Assembly (NCBI GenBank): GCA_049671305.1
Contig: JBATUR010000046.1
Coordinates: 1 to 57,524, forward strand
Direction of reading: 5' to 3'
Source: CADCTM01 sp049671305
Lineage (GTDB): Bacteria; Cyanobacteriota; Cyanobacteriia; Cyanobacteriales; Coleofasciculaceae
Length of the DNA: 57,524 bases
Shown: positions 26,831-36,265 of the stretch, one piece after another
Numbering within the stretch: position 1 is the first letter of the stretch
Layout: the number at the start of each line of letters is the position of its first letter
Made by a program: the position numbers and the translations under genes
The notes under the pieces: generated by a model
What the model saw: only the letters and a program-made list of their open reading frames with translations
The model's database searches: none
Told to the model about the DNA's origin: nothing

Positions 26831-27063
26831 CGAAATCTACCTTCAAAAACTAAAAGAACTAGAAACGGGATACCTGGTTTTGACCATAATCGTATTTAAT
26901 CACAGGAACATAGATGGTTTCATGCTTTGAAGGTAAAGTTCATATTAACTTTATGAATACTGCCCTAAGAGCAAAAATTAGCGAAAATTTCCAGAAAGCT
27001 GCATAATTTTATGGGGTAAGAGTGAAAGATAAATGGTAAGTCTAACTTTGCCTAAGGTTATAT

Positions 27064-28224
27064 TTAAAAAACCGTAGTCGGACTTTGATGATCCACTGCA
27101 GCATTGAGAAAACCTAAATCGTACTTACCACTCCCCGCTACATTAAAGTGGAAAACTAAAGATATCTTAAAAGCATTCCAATCTGCTGAAGCAACTGGTT
27201 GCTTGGTATTTTCAACTCGAACAGTTTCTTTAGTATTAAGAGCAATTGCCGCATTGAGGGCATCCATTGCCGAACTTTGCCTTGCCGCATCAGCCCGATC
27301 AAAAGGTCCTGCCCACTTCAAGCCAAAATGATTATTAGGGTTGCGATGTAACCAAATCGAATTAGCATTTTGGGTGATAAACTTTTTGTATGCTGGTTTA
27401 TTGGTAATATCGTAAAGGTAATGTAGGTTGCGAATAAAAATCCCTTTAAATTGTGGTCCATCCTCGCCACAGTTTGCCGGTTCACACGACTCTTGCAAAA
27501 TGCCCTTTGGTGCTAGTTTTTTAATTGCAGCATCAGCGATCTTTTCTGCTTGCATAATTAAAGAACGGTCATTCGTCGCTTTATACAAATCGACCAAACC
27601 ACCCAAAATCACACCCTGATTATAAGTCCAAGTCGTTTGACCATTGTTTTTACAAGAATCATTAAGCCCATCATTAACCAAATTCTTGCTATTAATCATG
27701 CCACTATCTTTAAACCAGCGCCATGACTTTTGTGCCCAGTCTAAATAGCTTCCTGGTCCCTTATCCCCCTTAGTTCGCAAATGCAAGCGCGCCGCTACAC
27801 TTAAGAACAATTCATTAGTTATGGCATTTTTGTAAATGCGTTTTTTCTTCCACCAAATGCCACCACCACAAGTTGAGTCCCAACCGTTTTTCATATCGTT
27901 AAAAATGGTTTTTGCCATATCAAGATAGCGGGTTTCACCTGTTAAGTCATAAGCTTTAATCCAAGTTAACGCCCACCAACCATCGTCATCATAAAACCAT
28001 TCGTTGAGAAACTTACTGTCTTTGTTTTTTTCAAAAGTATTGTGGATAATACTACGATATTTTTTGGTGTTGGTGATTCGGGAATAGTCAATTGTTGTTT
28101 CCAAGGCATTACCTGCCTGCCACCATTTGCTCGTATTCCAAAGCCCAGTTGAGCTGTTATAAAAAATTTGTAGCGCTGTCATTCCTGCTGCTACGCACTG
28201 ATAGCAACTTGCTGGTACAACCAT
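27064..28224 (-). CDS. Glycoside hydrolase family 76-like enzyme (endo-alpha-1,6-mannanase type)
   Basis: About 386 residues from the ATG at 28224 (a TTG lies two codons earlier). GH76 (alpha/alpha)6-barrel blocks: SSTGLWNTSKWWQAGNALE near the N-terminus, the catalytic FYDDDGWWALTWIKAYDLTG with its Asp cluster near residues 79-81, CGGGIWWKKKR, TNELFLSVAARLHLRT, TWTYNQGVILGGLVDLYKAT and FKGIFIRNLHYLYDIT. The family cleaves alpha-1,6-mannan backbones and is best known in fungi, Bacteroidetes and actinobacteria. Unusually, no signal peptide precedes the domain; an in-frame TAA lies two codons before the TTG. It may be cytosolic or have lost its leader. Neighbours are exported proteins. Confidence 0.8.
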   Translation of the reverse strand: MVVPASCYQCVAAGMTALQIFYNSSTGLWNTSKWWQAGNALETTIDYSRITNTKKYRSIIHNTFEKNKDSKFLNEWFYDDDGWWALTWIKAYDLTGETRYLDMAKTIFNDMKNGWDSTCGGGIWWKKKRIYKNAITNELFLSVAARLHLRTKGDKGPGSYLDWAQKSWRWFKDSGMINSKNLVNDGLNDSCKNNGQTTWTYNQGVILGGLVDLYKATNDRSLIMQAEKIADAAIKKLAPKGILQESCEPANCGEDGPQFKGIFIRNLHYLYDITNKPAYKKFITQNANSIWLHRNPNNHFGLKWAGPFDRADAARQSSAMDALNAAIALNTKETVRVENTKQPVASADWNAFKISLVFHFNVAGSGKYDLGFLNAAVDHQSPTTVF

Positions 28225-28501
28225 TCCCAATCTTTACTTAATGTGACAAGTTTTCATCTTTACATCCCTTGGCGCTACTCAGTCTTTTTTGTTGTAAAAC
28301 TAGTAAGAGCTAAGTTTCGCTTTTTCTGGGCATAGACTAGTTTAATTTAGACTAAGGAAGTTGCATAGAGCAATGTTACCCAAAATTTCCTCAAAAACCA
28401 GTGACGCCGACAAAAGAAAGTTAAATCAAAATGACTGAGAAATCTCTAGGAAAATGTTGAGTTATGGTGAGAAAAGAGCGGACGCTATTTAATCAGCAAA
28501 T

Positions 28502-29644
28502 ATGAGCACAATTAGTCGCCTTAATTATTGGCTAGAAACTCGCGCTTGTACTCCTGCCTATGCGGGTTTACTGTTAGCGGGCGTTGCTTTTAGTTTCTTT
28601 GCTGCTGCCACCAACACTATGGCAGGATGGCTTTATGTAATTAGTGGTTTAATTATTGCACTTTTGGGATTAGCCGCCGTTTTACCGCCACGTACACTAA
28701 AACAAATTCAAGTGCGTCGCCAGCCAATTTCACCTGTTAGCGTGGGTGAGCAATTAACAATTACCTTAGAAATCAAAAATCAGTCACTTAAACCCAAAAC
28801 TTTCTTACAAATTCAAGATATTTTACAATCAGAATTAGGTAAAATAGTCGAGATACCAATTGAAGTAATTAATCCCCAAAGTACCTATGAATGGGTATAC
28901 TATCAGCATACCAAAAAACGAGGAGTTTACCGCTGGCAAGAAGTTCATTTAAGAACCGCTACGCCATTAGGATTATTTTGGTGTCGTCGCAGTTGGCAGG
29001 CTGCTGCTGTCGCCATTGTTTATCCCACCATATTACCTCTAACATCCTGTCCTTTAATAGATCAAATTGGTCAAGATGATAGCGCAAAAACTTTTAGCGA
29101 TCGCCGTTCTAATGCCGCCGCAGAAGACATTACCCGCACTCTACGCCCTTACCGAATCGGTGATCCTACCCGCCTCATTCACTGGCGTACTAGCGCTCGT
29201 TATGGCGATTTACGAGTCAGAGAATTAGAAGTTTTTACAGGTTCTCAAGATATTATCATTTGTTTAGATAGTGCCAACTCCTGGAACTTTGACGACTTTG
29301 AACAAGCTGTAACTGCTGCCGCCTCAATATATTTTTATGCCATGAAAATTCAGCTAAATGCGAAACTTTGGACAGCAAAAACAGGCTTAATTCAAGGAAA
29401 TCAAGTTGTTTTAGAAACACTGGCAGCAACGAATGCTGGAGAAGATTCAGATGCAGGAAAACTTCCTAATCTTCCTTTAATATGGTTAACTCAAAATCCG
29501 ATTAGTCTTAATACTTTACCTTTGGGCAGTCGTTGGCTGCTGTGGCAAGCTGCTTCAGAAAAAGTCATGAATAACAGTGATGCAGGTATAATCATTGACA
29601 CGACACAGCCTCTACAAACTCAGTTACAGCAACCGCTACGTTAG
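28502..29644 (+). CDS. DUF58 domain membrane protein
   Basis: 380 residues. Two hydrophobic helices at about 18-60 (AYAGLLLAGVAFSFF, LYVISGLIIALLGLAAVL) anchor the protein. A beta-sandwich region follows (VSVGEQLTITLEIKNQS), then the DUF58 signature LRPYRIGDPTRLIHWRTSAR and a vWA-like LEVFTGSQDIIICLDSANSW. DUF58 proteins usually sit in moxR AAA-ATPase/transglutaminase operons and act in chaperone-like or cell-envelope functions; no moxR partner is adjacent here. It diverges from the GH76 gene. Confidence 0.88.
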   Translation: MSTISRLNYWLETRACTPAYAGLLLAGVAFSFFAAATNTMAGWLYVISGLIIALLGLAAVLPPRTLKQIQVRRQPISPVSVGEQLTITLEIKNQSLKPKTFLQIQDILQSELGKIVEIPIEVINPQSTYEWVYYQHTKKRGVYRWQEVHLRTATPLGLFWCRRSWQAAAVAIVYPTILPLTSCPLIDQIGQDDSAKTFSDRRSNAAAEDITRTLRPYRIGDPTRLIHWRTSARYGDLRVRELEVFTGSQDIIICLDSANSWNFDDFEQAVTAAASIYFYAMKIQLNAKLWTAKTGLIQGNQVVLETLAATNAGEDSDAGKLPNLPLIWLTQNPISLNTLPLGSRWLLWQAASEKVMNNSDAGIIIDTTQPLQTQLQQPLR

Positions 29645-29821
29645 CCAACGGCAGAGATGAGTTTTCCAATTAATAATTGGGTTTAACTCAGCTTTGAGCA
29701 GCAGGTCCAAAAAATGTCGCTTTTAACCAGGCAAACCTTTGATGTTGAGTAATGTGTATTACCCGAATCAAGTCCTTGAGGTAAAATGCAAAGAAACCAC
29801 ATACCTGTTGAGCCTGACTAG

Positions 29822-30187
29822 ATGACTACAGCAAAAACTAATAAACTCTCCAGCGACAAAAATCTGGAGGCAATGAAAAATTTTTCTGAAACCTATGCCA
29901 AGCGTACAGGAACTTACTTTTGCGTTGATCCTTCTGTAACCGCTGTGGTTATTGAAGGACTTGCCAAACATAAAGATGACCTCGGCGCCCCTTTGTGTCC
30001 TTGCCGCCACTATGAAGACAAAGAAGCTGAGGTGAAGGCGGCTTTTTGGAACTGCCCTTGCATTCCCATGCGAGAGCGCAAAGAATGCCATTGTATGTTG
30101 TTTTTGACGGAAGATAACGAATTTGCCGGTGAAATGCAAGATATCGACATGGCAGAAATTCATACTGTCAGAGACAGCATGGCATGA
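29822..30187 (+). CDS. ftrC: Ferredoxin-thioredoxin reductase, catalytic chain
   Basis: 121 residues. The seven Cys of FTR-beta are in place: Cys34 plus the CPC (59, 61), CPC (78, 80) and CHC (89, 91) pairs. By alignment with the known enzyme Cys59, 78, 80 and 89 bind the [4Fe-4S] cluster and Cys61/Cys91 form the redox disulfide that reduces thioredoxins using photosynthetic ferredoxin. Blocks KNFSETYAKRTGTYFCVDPS and LGAPLCPCRHYEDKEAE are diagnostic. The variable chain FtrV is not in this window. Its stop overlaps the start of the DUF309 gene (ATGA). Confidence 0.95.
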   Translation: MTTAKTNKLSSDKNLEAMKNFSETYAKRTGTYFCVDPSVTAVVIEGLAKHKDDLGAPLCPCRHYEDKEAEVKAAFWNCPCIPMRERKECHCMLFLTEDNEFAGEMQDIDMAEIHTVRDSMA

Positions 30188-30597
30188 CGTCTGTCGTACC
30201 ACCTCAAGCATTTTGGCAGGGTGTCGAGCAATTTAATGACAGAGAGTTTTACGCCTGTCACGACACCCTAGAAGCCTTATGGCTCGAAGCCTTGTCGCCA
30301 CAGAAGCGATTTTATCAAGGTGTTTTGCAAATTGCAGTCGCCTGCTACCATTTGGGCAATCTTAATTGGCGCGGCGCTGTAATTTTGCTGGGTGAAGGCA
30401 TTGGGCGTCTTGACGACTATCAACCTGTATATGAGGGTGTTGATGTTGAGGCGCTAATTATTGAGAGTATGGCATTGTTGAAGGCACTACAGCAGTCAGG
30501 ACAAGCAGAAGTGGCAAATTTTGTGAAACAACTGCCGTCTGGAGTTAGTTTGCCAACAATTAAGCGTGTGGACAACACAAATGCTAGTTCGATATAG
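30184..30597 (+). CDS. DUF309 family protein
   Basis: 137 residues, all helical. The DUF309 signature is present: FNDREFYACHDTLEALWLE with the conserved E-F-Y-x-C-H-D/E-x-L-E-x-x-W, and FYQGVLQIAVACYHLGNLNWRGA. The His/Glu arrangement hints at metal binding, but no activity is established for the family. It overlaps ftrC by 4 bases (ATGA), so the two are translationally coupled; a redox or thioredoxin-linked role is a guess from that coupling. Confidence 0.88.
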   Translation: MTSVVPPQAFWQGVEQFNDREFYACHDTLEALWLEALSPQKRFYQGVLQIAVACYHLGNLNWRGAVILLGEGIGRLDDYQPVYEGVDVEALIIESMALLKALQQSGQAEVANFVKQLPSGVSLPTIKRVDNTNASSI

Positions 30598-30790
30598 AGA
30601 CTTGATTCTCTGTCCTATTAATATTGTGACTAGAAACTTATTAGACTCAATGAGGGTCAAGATATCTAGGGTAAAGTTCCAATTTCTGAAGCCTCTTTTA
30701 TGCTAAAAAGTCAATGGAGATAACTACAGCTTAATTTCTCTGGTGACTATCTGTGTTTTGTCGTTACCGCTCACTCACCTACACTAACCT

Positions 30791-31249
30791 ATGAAGTCCG
30801 CTTTTAAATTTGCAACTAACTTGAGAAAACACCTGGGTTTAGGGTTATTGCTGCCAGCTACCTTGGCAGTTGCGATCGCTATCCCTCCCCAGCTCTCCAA
30901 AGCCGAGGCACAAACTACCGACAAACGTGCCCTCACCGTGCGCTCTGATATCCAGGAAGCCGACAGAGAGACAGGCATTGTTACGGCGCGAGGAAATGTG
31001 CAAATTGACTACCCTTCTCGCCAAATACAAGCAACCGCAGCCCAAGCACAATACTTTAGTCGAGAGCGTCGCCTGGTAATGAGTGGCAATGTCTATGTTT
31101 TACAACAAGGCAATAGTCTGCGAGGCGAAACCATTACTTATCTAATTGATGAAGGGCGTTTCTTGGCACTGCCTAAAAAGCAACAGCAGGTAGAATCAAT
31201 TTATCTGGTTCCCGAATCTGAACCGGCGCCAGCAGCAGCTAAACCGTAA
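30791..31249 (+). CDS. lptA: LptA/OstA-like periplasmic lipopolysaccharide transport protein
   Basis: 152 residues. Signal peptide in residues 1-41 (LGLGLLLPATLAVAIAIPPQL, KAEAQ). The mature part carries the OstA-type beta-jellyroll repeat: LTVRSDIQEADRETGIVTARGNVQIDYP, then a second turn LVMSGNVYVLQQGNSLRGETITYL. LptA bridges the periplasm between LptB2FG and LptD. It stands 149 bases before lptB. The short length and Ala/Pro-rich tail (ESEPAPAAAKP) are normal for cyanobacterial versions. Confidence 0.85.
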   Translation: MKSAFKFATNLRKHLGLGLLLPATLAVAIAIPPQLSKAEAQTTDKRALTVRSDIQEADRETGIVTARGNVQIDYPSRQIQATAAQAQYFSRERRLVMSGNVYVLQQGNSLRGETITYLIDEGRFLALPKKQQQVESIYLVPESEPAPAAAKP

Positions 31250-31398
31250 CGCTCAAGTTGCATCGCTATAGTGGGAATGAAGGCTCAACAAGCTTGTTAG
31301 TTTTTACGGGTGATGACGCCAGACATACAGGCTATGTAGTCAATTTTTTCCTTTTGTAGTCAATCACAAATAACTAAATTAGGAGCAGCGAAAAGGTC

Positions 31399-32127
31399 GT
31401 GAAAATTGTCCTAGAAAATATCCATAAGTCTTATGGAAAACGGGCAATTGTGAAGCGTGTTAACGTTTCCGTGGCACAAGGAGAAATTGTCGGTTTGCTA
31501 GGGCCAAATGGTGCCGGAAAAACGACAACTTTTTATATTGCAACTGGTTTAGAAAAACCCAATGAAGGTACTGTCTGGCTCGATGATTTAGATATTACCG
31601 CTTTGCCGATGAATAAGCGAGCGCATCTTGGTATTGGTTATTTGGCACAGGAAGCGAGTATTTTTCGCCATCTCAGTGTTATGGATAATATACAACTGGT
31701 GTTAGAGCAAACCGGTGTACCTCGCAGTCAGTGGCATGGCAGGTTGCATCATTTGCTGCAAGAATTTCGCTTAGAAAAAGTCGCTTATACCAAGGGTAAT
31801 CAAATTTCGGGAGGAGAGCGACGCCGCACTGAATTGGCGAGATCTTTAGCAGCAGGAATGGAAGGACCGAAGTTTTTATTATTAGATGAACCTTTTGCGG
31901 GGGTTGATCCGATCGCCGTTGCTGAAATTCAAAAGATTATTGCAGGATTACGCGATCGCTTTATGGGTATTTTAATTACTGATCATAACGTCCGCGAAAC
32001 CCTGGCAATTACCGACCGCGCCTACATTATGCGAGATGGACAAATTCTCGCCGCAGGTAATGCTGAGGAAATGTACAGTAATCCTTTGGTACGGCAGTAT
32101 TACCTGGGCGATGAATTTCAGCGGTAA
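31399..32127 (+). CDS. lptB: LPS export ABC transporter ATPase LptB
   Basis: 242 residues, GTG start; AGGAG lies 13 bases upstream, a weak spacing. Walker A GPNGAGKTT, Q-loop LAQEASIF, signature ISGGERRRTELARSLA, Walker B FLLLDEPFAGVDP and switch His in LITDHNVRETL. Segments HLSVMDNIQLVLEQ and AGNAEEMYSNPLVRQYYLG are LptB-typical. It powers extraction of LPS from the inner membrane with LptF/LptG (not in this window). Confidence 0.95.
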   Translation: MKIVLENIHKSYGKRAIVKRVNVSVAQGEIVGLLGPNGAGKTTTFYIATGLEKPNEGTVWLDDLDITALPMNKRAHLGIGYLAQEASIFRHLSVMDNIQLVLEQTGVPRSQWHGRLHHLLQEFRLEKVAYTKGNQISGGERRRTELARSLAAGMEGPKFLLLDEPFAGVDPIAVAEIQKIIAGLRDRFMGILITDHNVRETLAITDRAYIMRDGQILAAGNAEEMYSNPLVRQYYLGDEFQR

Positions 32128-32141
32128 TTTTATTGATGAGA

Positions 32142-32195
32142 GGGCGACCCTGGGGGTTTTGTTTTGACGCAGTGGGGTAATGTTGCGGGTCGCCC
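32142..32195. terminator. Inverted repeat between convergent lptB and icd
   Basis: GGGCGACCC (32142-32150) and GGGTCGCCC (32187-32195) form a 9-bp perfect GC-rich stem around 36 bases containing GGGGGTTTTGTTTT. It fills the 77-base gap between two convergent genes and probably halts transcription from both sides. The arms also match a dispersed GGGTCGCCCCTAC element that I recall from cyanobacteria. Confidence 0.6.
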
Positions 32196-32204
32196 CTACG
32201 AAGT

Positions 32205-33629
32205 TTATGGGAAATGTTTGATTATTGCCTCAGCAAACTCAGAACATTTTAATGCTGGTTCAACAGGTGGCTCCATTAAGCGTGCTAAATCGTAGGTAAC
32301 TTCACGATTTGCGATCGCTTTTCCCAACCCTTGTTTAATTAAATCAGCAGCTTCCTGCCAACCCATAAACTCTAACATCATCACTCCCGATAAAATTACC
32401 GATCCCGGATTAATTCTGTCTAAACCCGCGTGTTTCGGTGCCGTGCCGTGAGTCGCCTCAAAAATCGCACAAGTATCACCAATATTCGCCCCAGGTCCCA
32501 TCCCTAACCCACCAACAATCGCAGCAGCAGCGTCGGATAAATAGTCGCCATTCAAATTCATCGTCGCCAAAATGGAATACTCATCGGGGCGAGTTTGGAT
32601 TTGTTGAAAAATACTATCGGCAATTCGGTCATTGACCATCACCTTTTCTTTCCACTGACCGCTGCCGTGGCTGTCCCAGATGGCATCCAAAACCTTTTTC
32701 ACCTCAGAAGTGATGTCGGCGCGTTTTTCGGGCGTTAGGGCATCAAATCCTGGCTCAATCTGACGGGCATTATCTTCCAGACTAAGGGCAGGATTTTTCT
32801 CTTTATTACTCAAAATCCATGATTCTCGTTCCGTTACACACTCATTACGAAACTCAGCAACAGCCAGTTCATAACCCCAATCTCGAAACGCCCCTTCGGT
32901 GTATTTCATAATATTGCCTTTGTGCACCAAAGTCACTTGCTTTTTGGCTTGTGGCAGTCTCAGGGCGTGTTGAATAGCGCGGCGTACTAGGCGTTGGGAA
33001 CCGGTTTTACTAATTGGTTTAATGCCAATTCCTGAGTCGATAGGAATTTGTTTTTTACCATGTTCAGGCGTTGCCGGAATTAGTTCATTATTGAGTAAGG
33101 AAATCAGTTTAGCGCCGATTTCGCTGCCTTGGCGCCACTCAATACCCAGGTAGATATCTTCGGTATTTTCCCGGTAGATAATTACATCTAGTTTTTCTGG
33201 GCTTTTGTGAGGAGAAGGTGTTCCGGCATAATATTTACAAGGACGCACACAAGCATAGAGGTCATTAATTTGTCGTAGTGCCACATTAAGCGATCGAATT
33301 CCACCACCAACAGGCGTTGTTAAAGGACCTTTAATGGCAACACCATACTCTTTAATTGCTTGCAATGTGTCTTCGGGTAAATATTGGTAAGTGCCGTACA
33401 ACTCACAAGCTTCATCCCCAGCATAGATTTTAAACCAACTGATGCGGCGCTTGTCTCCATATGCAGCAGCAACAGCAGCATCAAAAACTTTTTCAGCAGC
33501 GGGCCAAATATCGACTCCTGTACCGTCACCCCGAATGAAGGGAATAATCGGGTTATCTGGCACAATTGGCTTACCATTTTCAAAGGTAATGCGGTTCCCT
33601 GTCTGTGGCGGGGTGATTTTTTCGTACAT
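32205..33629 (-). CDS. icd: NADP-dependent isocitrate dehydrogenase
   Basis: 474 residues, the usual length of the cyanobacterial enzyme. Blocks: IPFIRGDGTGVDIWPAAEKV, TPVGGGIRSLNVALRQINDL with the phosphorylatable-type Ser of the substrate site, VIIYRENTEDIYLGIEW, LVHKGNIMKYTEGAFRDWGY, LNGDYLSDAAAAIVGGLGMG and FEATHGTAPKHAG. It makes 2-oxoglutarate, the carbon skeleton for ammonium assimilation and the signal read by NtcA and PII. Monocistronic, convergent with lptB. Confidence 0.96.
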   Translation of the reverse strand: MYEKITPPQTGNRITFENGKPIVPDNPIIPFIRGDGTGVDIWPAAEKVFDAAVAAAYGDKRRISWFKIYAGDEACELYGTYQYLPEDTLQAIKEYGVAIKGPLTTPVGGGIRSLNVALRQINDLYACVRPCKYYAGTPSPHKSPEKLDVIIYRENTEDIYLGIEWRQGSEIGAKLISLLNNELIPATPEHGKKQIPIDSGIGIKPISKTGSQRLVRRAIQHALRLPQAKKQVTLVHKGNIMKYTEGAFRDWGYELAVAEFRNECVTERESWILSNKEKNPALSLEDNARQIEPGFDALTPEKRADITSEVKKVLDAIWDSHGSGQWKEKVMVNDRIADSIFQQIQTRPDEYSILATMNLNGDYLSDAAAAIVGGLGMGPGANIGDTCAIFEATHGTAPKHAGLDRINPGSVILSGVMMLEFMGWQEAADLIKQGLGKAIANREVTYDLARLMEPPVEPALKCSEFAEAIIKHFP

Positions 33630-33733
33630 AGAGATTGGTGATTAAGTTGAGGTTCTTACAAAAGATAACGCTGTCTGAAGCGTTCGGACACAAGAAAGAA
33701 AAGAAAAATATTTTTTGTCAGCTAGGTTGAGTG

Positions 33734-34747
33734 TCATTCACCATAGTTGTGTCCTGCCACTTTGCCACGGAAAACCACATAGGAGTAAATGTTATAAAAC
33801 AGCATAACCGGAATCAGAAAGCCGATAAAGACGATCATGATTACCAGTGAACTTGGATCGGCGGCGGCGTCGTAGATGGTAATCTGGGTAGGAATTATGT
33901 AGGGAAAAACAACTAAAGCCAGCCCAATAAAGCTTAAAACGAATAGCAGAATTGTCCAAATAAACGGGGCGCGTTCCTGTTTGAGGTCGAGGCTTTTTTG
34001 CAGTTGCCAAATTAAGAGAATTCCCAGTATAGGAATTAGGGCAAATATGTAAACTAACGGTTGTTGAAATAAGCGAGTTCTGGCGCTAACATAAAATATG
34101 GGAGTTGTAATTGTAATGAAAATTGCTCCAATTAAAGTCGTCCAGGCAGCCAGCTTTGCCGTTTTGTAGTGAGTTGTTTGCAATTCTCCTTCGGTTTTCC
34201 AGACCAAATAAGTTGAGCCAATTAAAACGTATCCTTGAATTAAGGTTAGTGCTACTAATACAGACTGCCAACTTAACCAATCCCAAGTTGTGCCGATAAA
34301 ATGACCATTTTTATCAACATTAATACCTTTGAGAACACCTCCGAGGGCAAATCCTTGACCGAGTGCCGCCAGAAAACTACCTGAACCAAAAGCAAGATTC
34401 CAAAAGAACTTACGGTTAGAAAGTTCCCGAAATTCAAAGGCTACGGCACGAAATATAAAGCCAAAAACCATCATAATAATGGGAATATATAAGGCACTTA
34501 AGATGGTGGCATAAGCTAAAGGAAATGCTCCGAATAATCCACCTCCCATTAAAACCAACCAAGTTTCATTAGCATCCCAAATATTGCTTAAACTGGTCAT
34601 CAAAAGTCCGCGTCTTTCCTCGTCATCAGAAGTAAGAGATAAGATTCCTACCCCCAAGTCAAAGCCATCTAACATAACGTAGAGGAAAAGAAATAAAGCT
34701 AAAATTCCAAACCAAACCTGCGGCAAAAAATAGGTTAAAGTCTCCAT
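33734..34747 (-). CDS. cydB: Cytochrome bd-type quinol oxidase subunit II
   Basis: 337 residues, about eight to nine transmembrane helices. Start METLTYFLPQVWFGILALFLFLYVMLDGFDLGVG and the WDANETWLVLMGGGLFGAFPLAYA block are typical CydB. With CydA it forms the membrane quinol oxidase that reduces O2 to water without proton pumping; in cyanobacteria it is thought to relieve over-reduced plastoquinone. 72 bases downstream of cydA in the same orientation. Confidence 0.95.
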   Translation of the reverse strand: METLTYFLPQVWFGILALFLFLYVMLDGFDLGVGILSLTSDDEERRGLLMTSLSNIWDANETWLVLMGGGLFGAFPLAYATILSALYIPIIMMVFGFIFRAVAFEFRELSNRKFFWNLAFGSGSFLAALGQGFALGGVLKGINVDKNGHFIGTTWDWLSWQSVLVALTLIQGYVLIGSTYLVWKTEGELQTTHYKTAKLAAWTTLIGAIFITITTPIFYVSARTRLFQQPLVYIFALIPILGILLIWQLQKSLDLKQERAPFIWTILLFVLSFIGLALVVFPYIIPTQITIYDAAADPSSLVIMIVFIGFLIPVMLFYNIYSYVVFRGKVAGHNYGE

Positions 34748-34819
34748 GTCACCTCGTTAGATCTTTATTTTAAATAATCAGTGATTAGCCCGTAAAATTA
34801 ATGACTAATCACTAATTAT

Positions 34820-36265
34820 TTATTGTTGTGCTTCTACAGGACGTTCATCGGGAACAAATTCACCAGGAGTTGTATCAATGGCTGGTTGATCAACTTCCAT
34901 ACCAGGTATTGGTAAATTTAAATTAGGTCCTTTGCGGATAATTCGACTGCCAAAATATAAGACAGTAAAAAACAATAAAGTATAAACTGAGGCGAAGCCA
35001 ATTAGTGAAACTAAAACATTACTAGCCGGAATTTTAGATGCCGCATCAACAGTACGAATTTGACCGTATAATGTCCAAGGTTGTCGTCCCACACAGCGGA
35101 CAATCCAACCTGATTCTACTGCAATATATCCTAACGGCGCGGCAAATATCCAAGCACCCATTAACCAACGTTGTTGGGCAATATTTTCTCCAGAAAGTTT
35201 GCCACGAAGCCATTGAATTGTGCTGACAAACATCAAAGCAGTAAGATAAAAACCAATGGCAATCATAATCCGAAAAGAGTAATAAATTAAACCTACCATG
35301 TGAGGTCTATCTTCGGGTTTCCACTCTTTTAAACCGAGTACAGGTTCCGTAAGTTTGGGTTTAAATTCCAGAATTAAGCCTAATGCACCGGGTACTTGAA
35401 TCTCCCAATCATTTTTTTGTGCCTTTTCATTTGGCAGCGCTACCACACTCCAAGGGGCAGTTTTTCCAGCAGGTGAAGTTTCCCATTTTGCTTCCATTGC
35501 CGCTAGTTTTGTTGGTTGATAGTGATAAACTTGTTCGGCACTTAAATGTCCAATATATAATTGAATGGGAGCAACAGCAATTGCCGCAGCAATGGCGATT
35601 TTTAAGGATTTGGAAAAGAAGGCGGAATGGCAATTTTTTAAAATGTACCAAGCACTAATTCCACCAATTACAAACAAAGAGGTTTCTAAGGTAGCAAAAA
35701 ACATATGTAAAATGCTGTACCTGGCAAAAGGATTAGCAATTGCTTGAAAGTAATCGCTAACAACAAATTTGCCATCAATCATTGCCCCACCTGCTGGAGT
35801 TTGCATCCAAGAATTGGCTGTTAAAATCCAAACTGTAGAAAGATTCGCACCAACAGCAACTAAAATTGTAGACATAAAGTGAATGGCAGGATTGACACGT
35901 TCCCAACCAAACAACATAATGCCTAAAAAAGCAGCTTCTAACATAAATGCCCAAGATGCTTCAAAGCCAATTACACTACCAAAAAAGTTACCGACTGCTT
36001 CGCTAAAAGGTGCCCAATTTGTGCCAAACTGAAATTCCATCGGGATGCCAGTCGCTACACCAATACCGAAATTTAATACATAAAATTTAGACCAAAATCG
36101 GGCATGGAGATAGTAATCTGGATTGCGAGTTTTTAGCCACACTCCCTCAACAATAACTAGATAAATTCCCATCCCTGTTGTTAAAACGGGCCAAAGCATA
36201 TGGAATATTGCAGTTAAGGCAAACTGCATCCGTGAGAGCACAACTGTATTGGATAAAAACTCCAT
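34820..36265 (-). CDS. cydA: Cytochrome bd-type quinol oxidase subunit I
   Basis: 481 residues, nine or so helices. Haem-ligand region SRMQFALTAIFHMLWPVL (His18 region), the second ligand region SILHMFFATLETSLF, and the GRQPW motif (RCVGRQPWTLYGQIRT) are present. The quinol loop is short (GLKEWKPEDRPHM), as in cyanide-insensitive CioA-type oxidases rather than E. coli CydA. The C-terminus is Pro/Glu-rich (GEFVPDERPVEAQQ). First gene of cydAB, preceded by a long AT-rich region. Confidence 0.95.
   Translation of the reverse strand: MEFLSNTVVLSRMQFALTAIFHMLWPVLTTGMGIYLVIVEGVWLKTRNPDYYLHARFWSKFYVLNFGIGVATGIPMEFQFGTNWAPFSEAVGNFFGSVIGFEASWAFMLEAAFLGIMLFGWERVNPAIHFMSTILVAVGANLSTVWILTANSWMQTPAGGAMIDGKFVVSDYFQAIANPFARYSILHMFFATLETSLFVIGGISAWYILKNCHSAFFSKSLKIAIAAAIAVAPIQLYIGHLSAEQVYHYQPTKLAAMEAKWETSPAGKTAPWSVVALPNEKAQKNDWEIQVPGALGLILEFKPKLTEPVLGLKEWKPEDRPHMVGLIYYSFRIMIAIGFYLTALMFVSTIQWLRGKLSGENIAQQRWLMGAWIFAAPLGYIAVESGWIVRCVGRQPWTLYGQIRTVDAASKIPASNVLVSLIGFASVYTLLFFTVLYFGSRIIRKGPNLNLPIPGMEVDQPAIDTTPGEFVPDERPVEAQQ

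Noticed and set aside
33646..33659. GTT-N8-TAC upstream of icd, one mismatch from the NtcA consensus GTA-N8-TAC
   Set aside because: icd is a known NtcA target, but this site ends only 17 bases from the start codon, leaving no room for a -10 box and leader.
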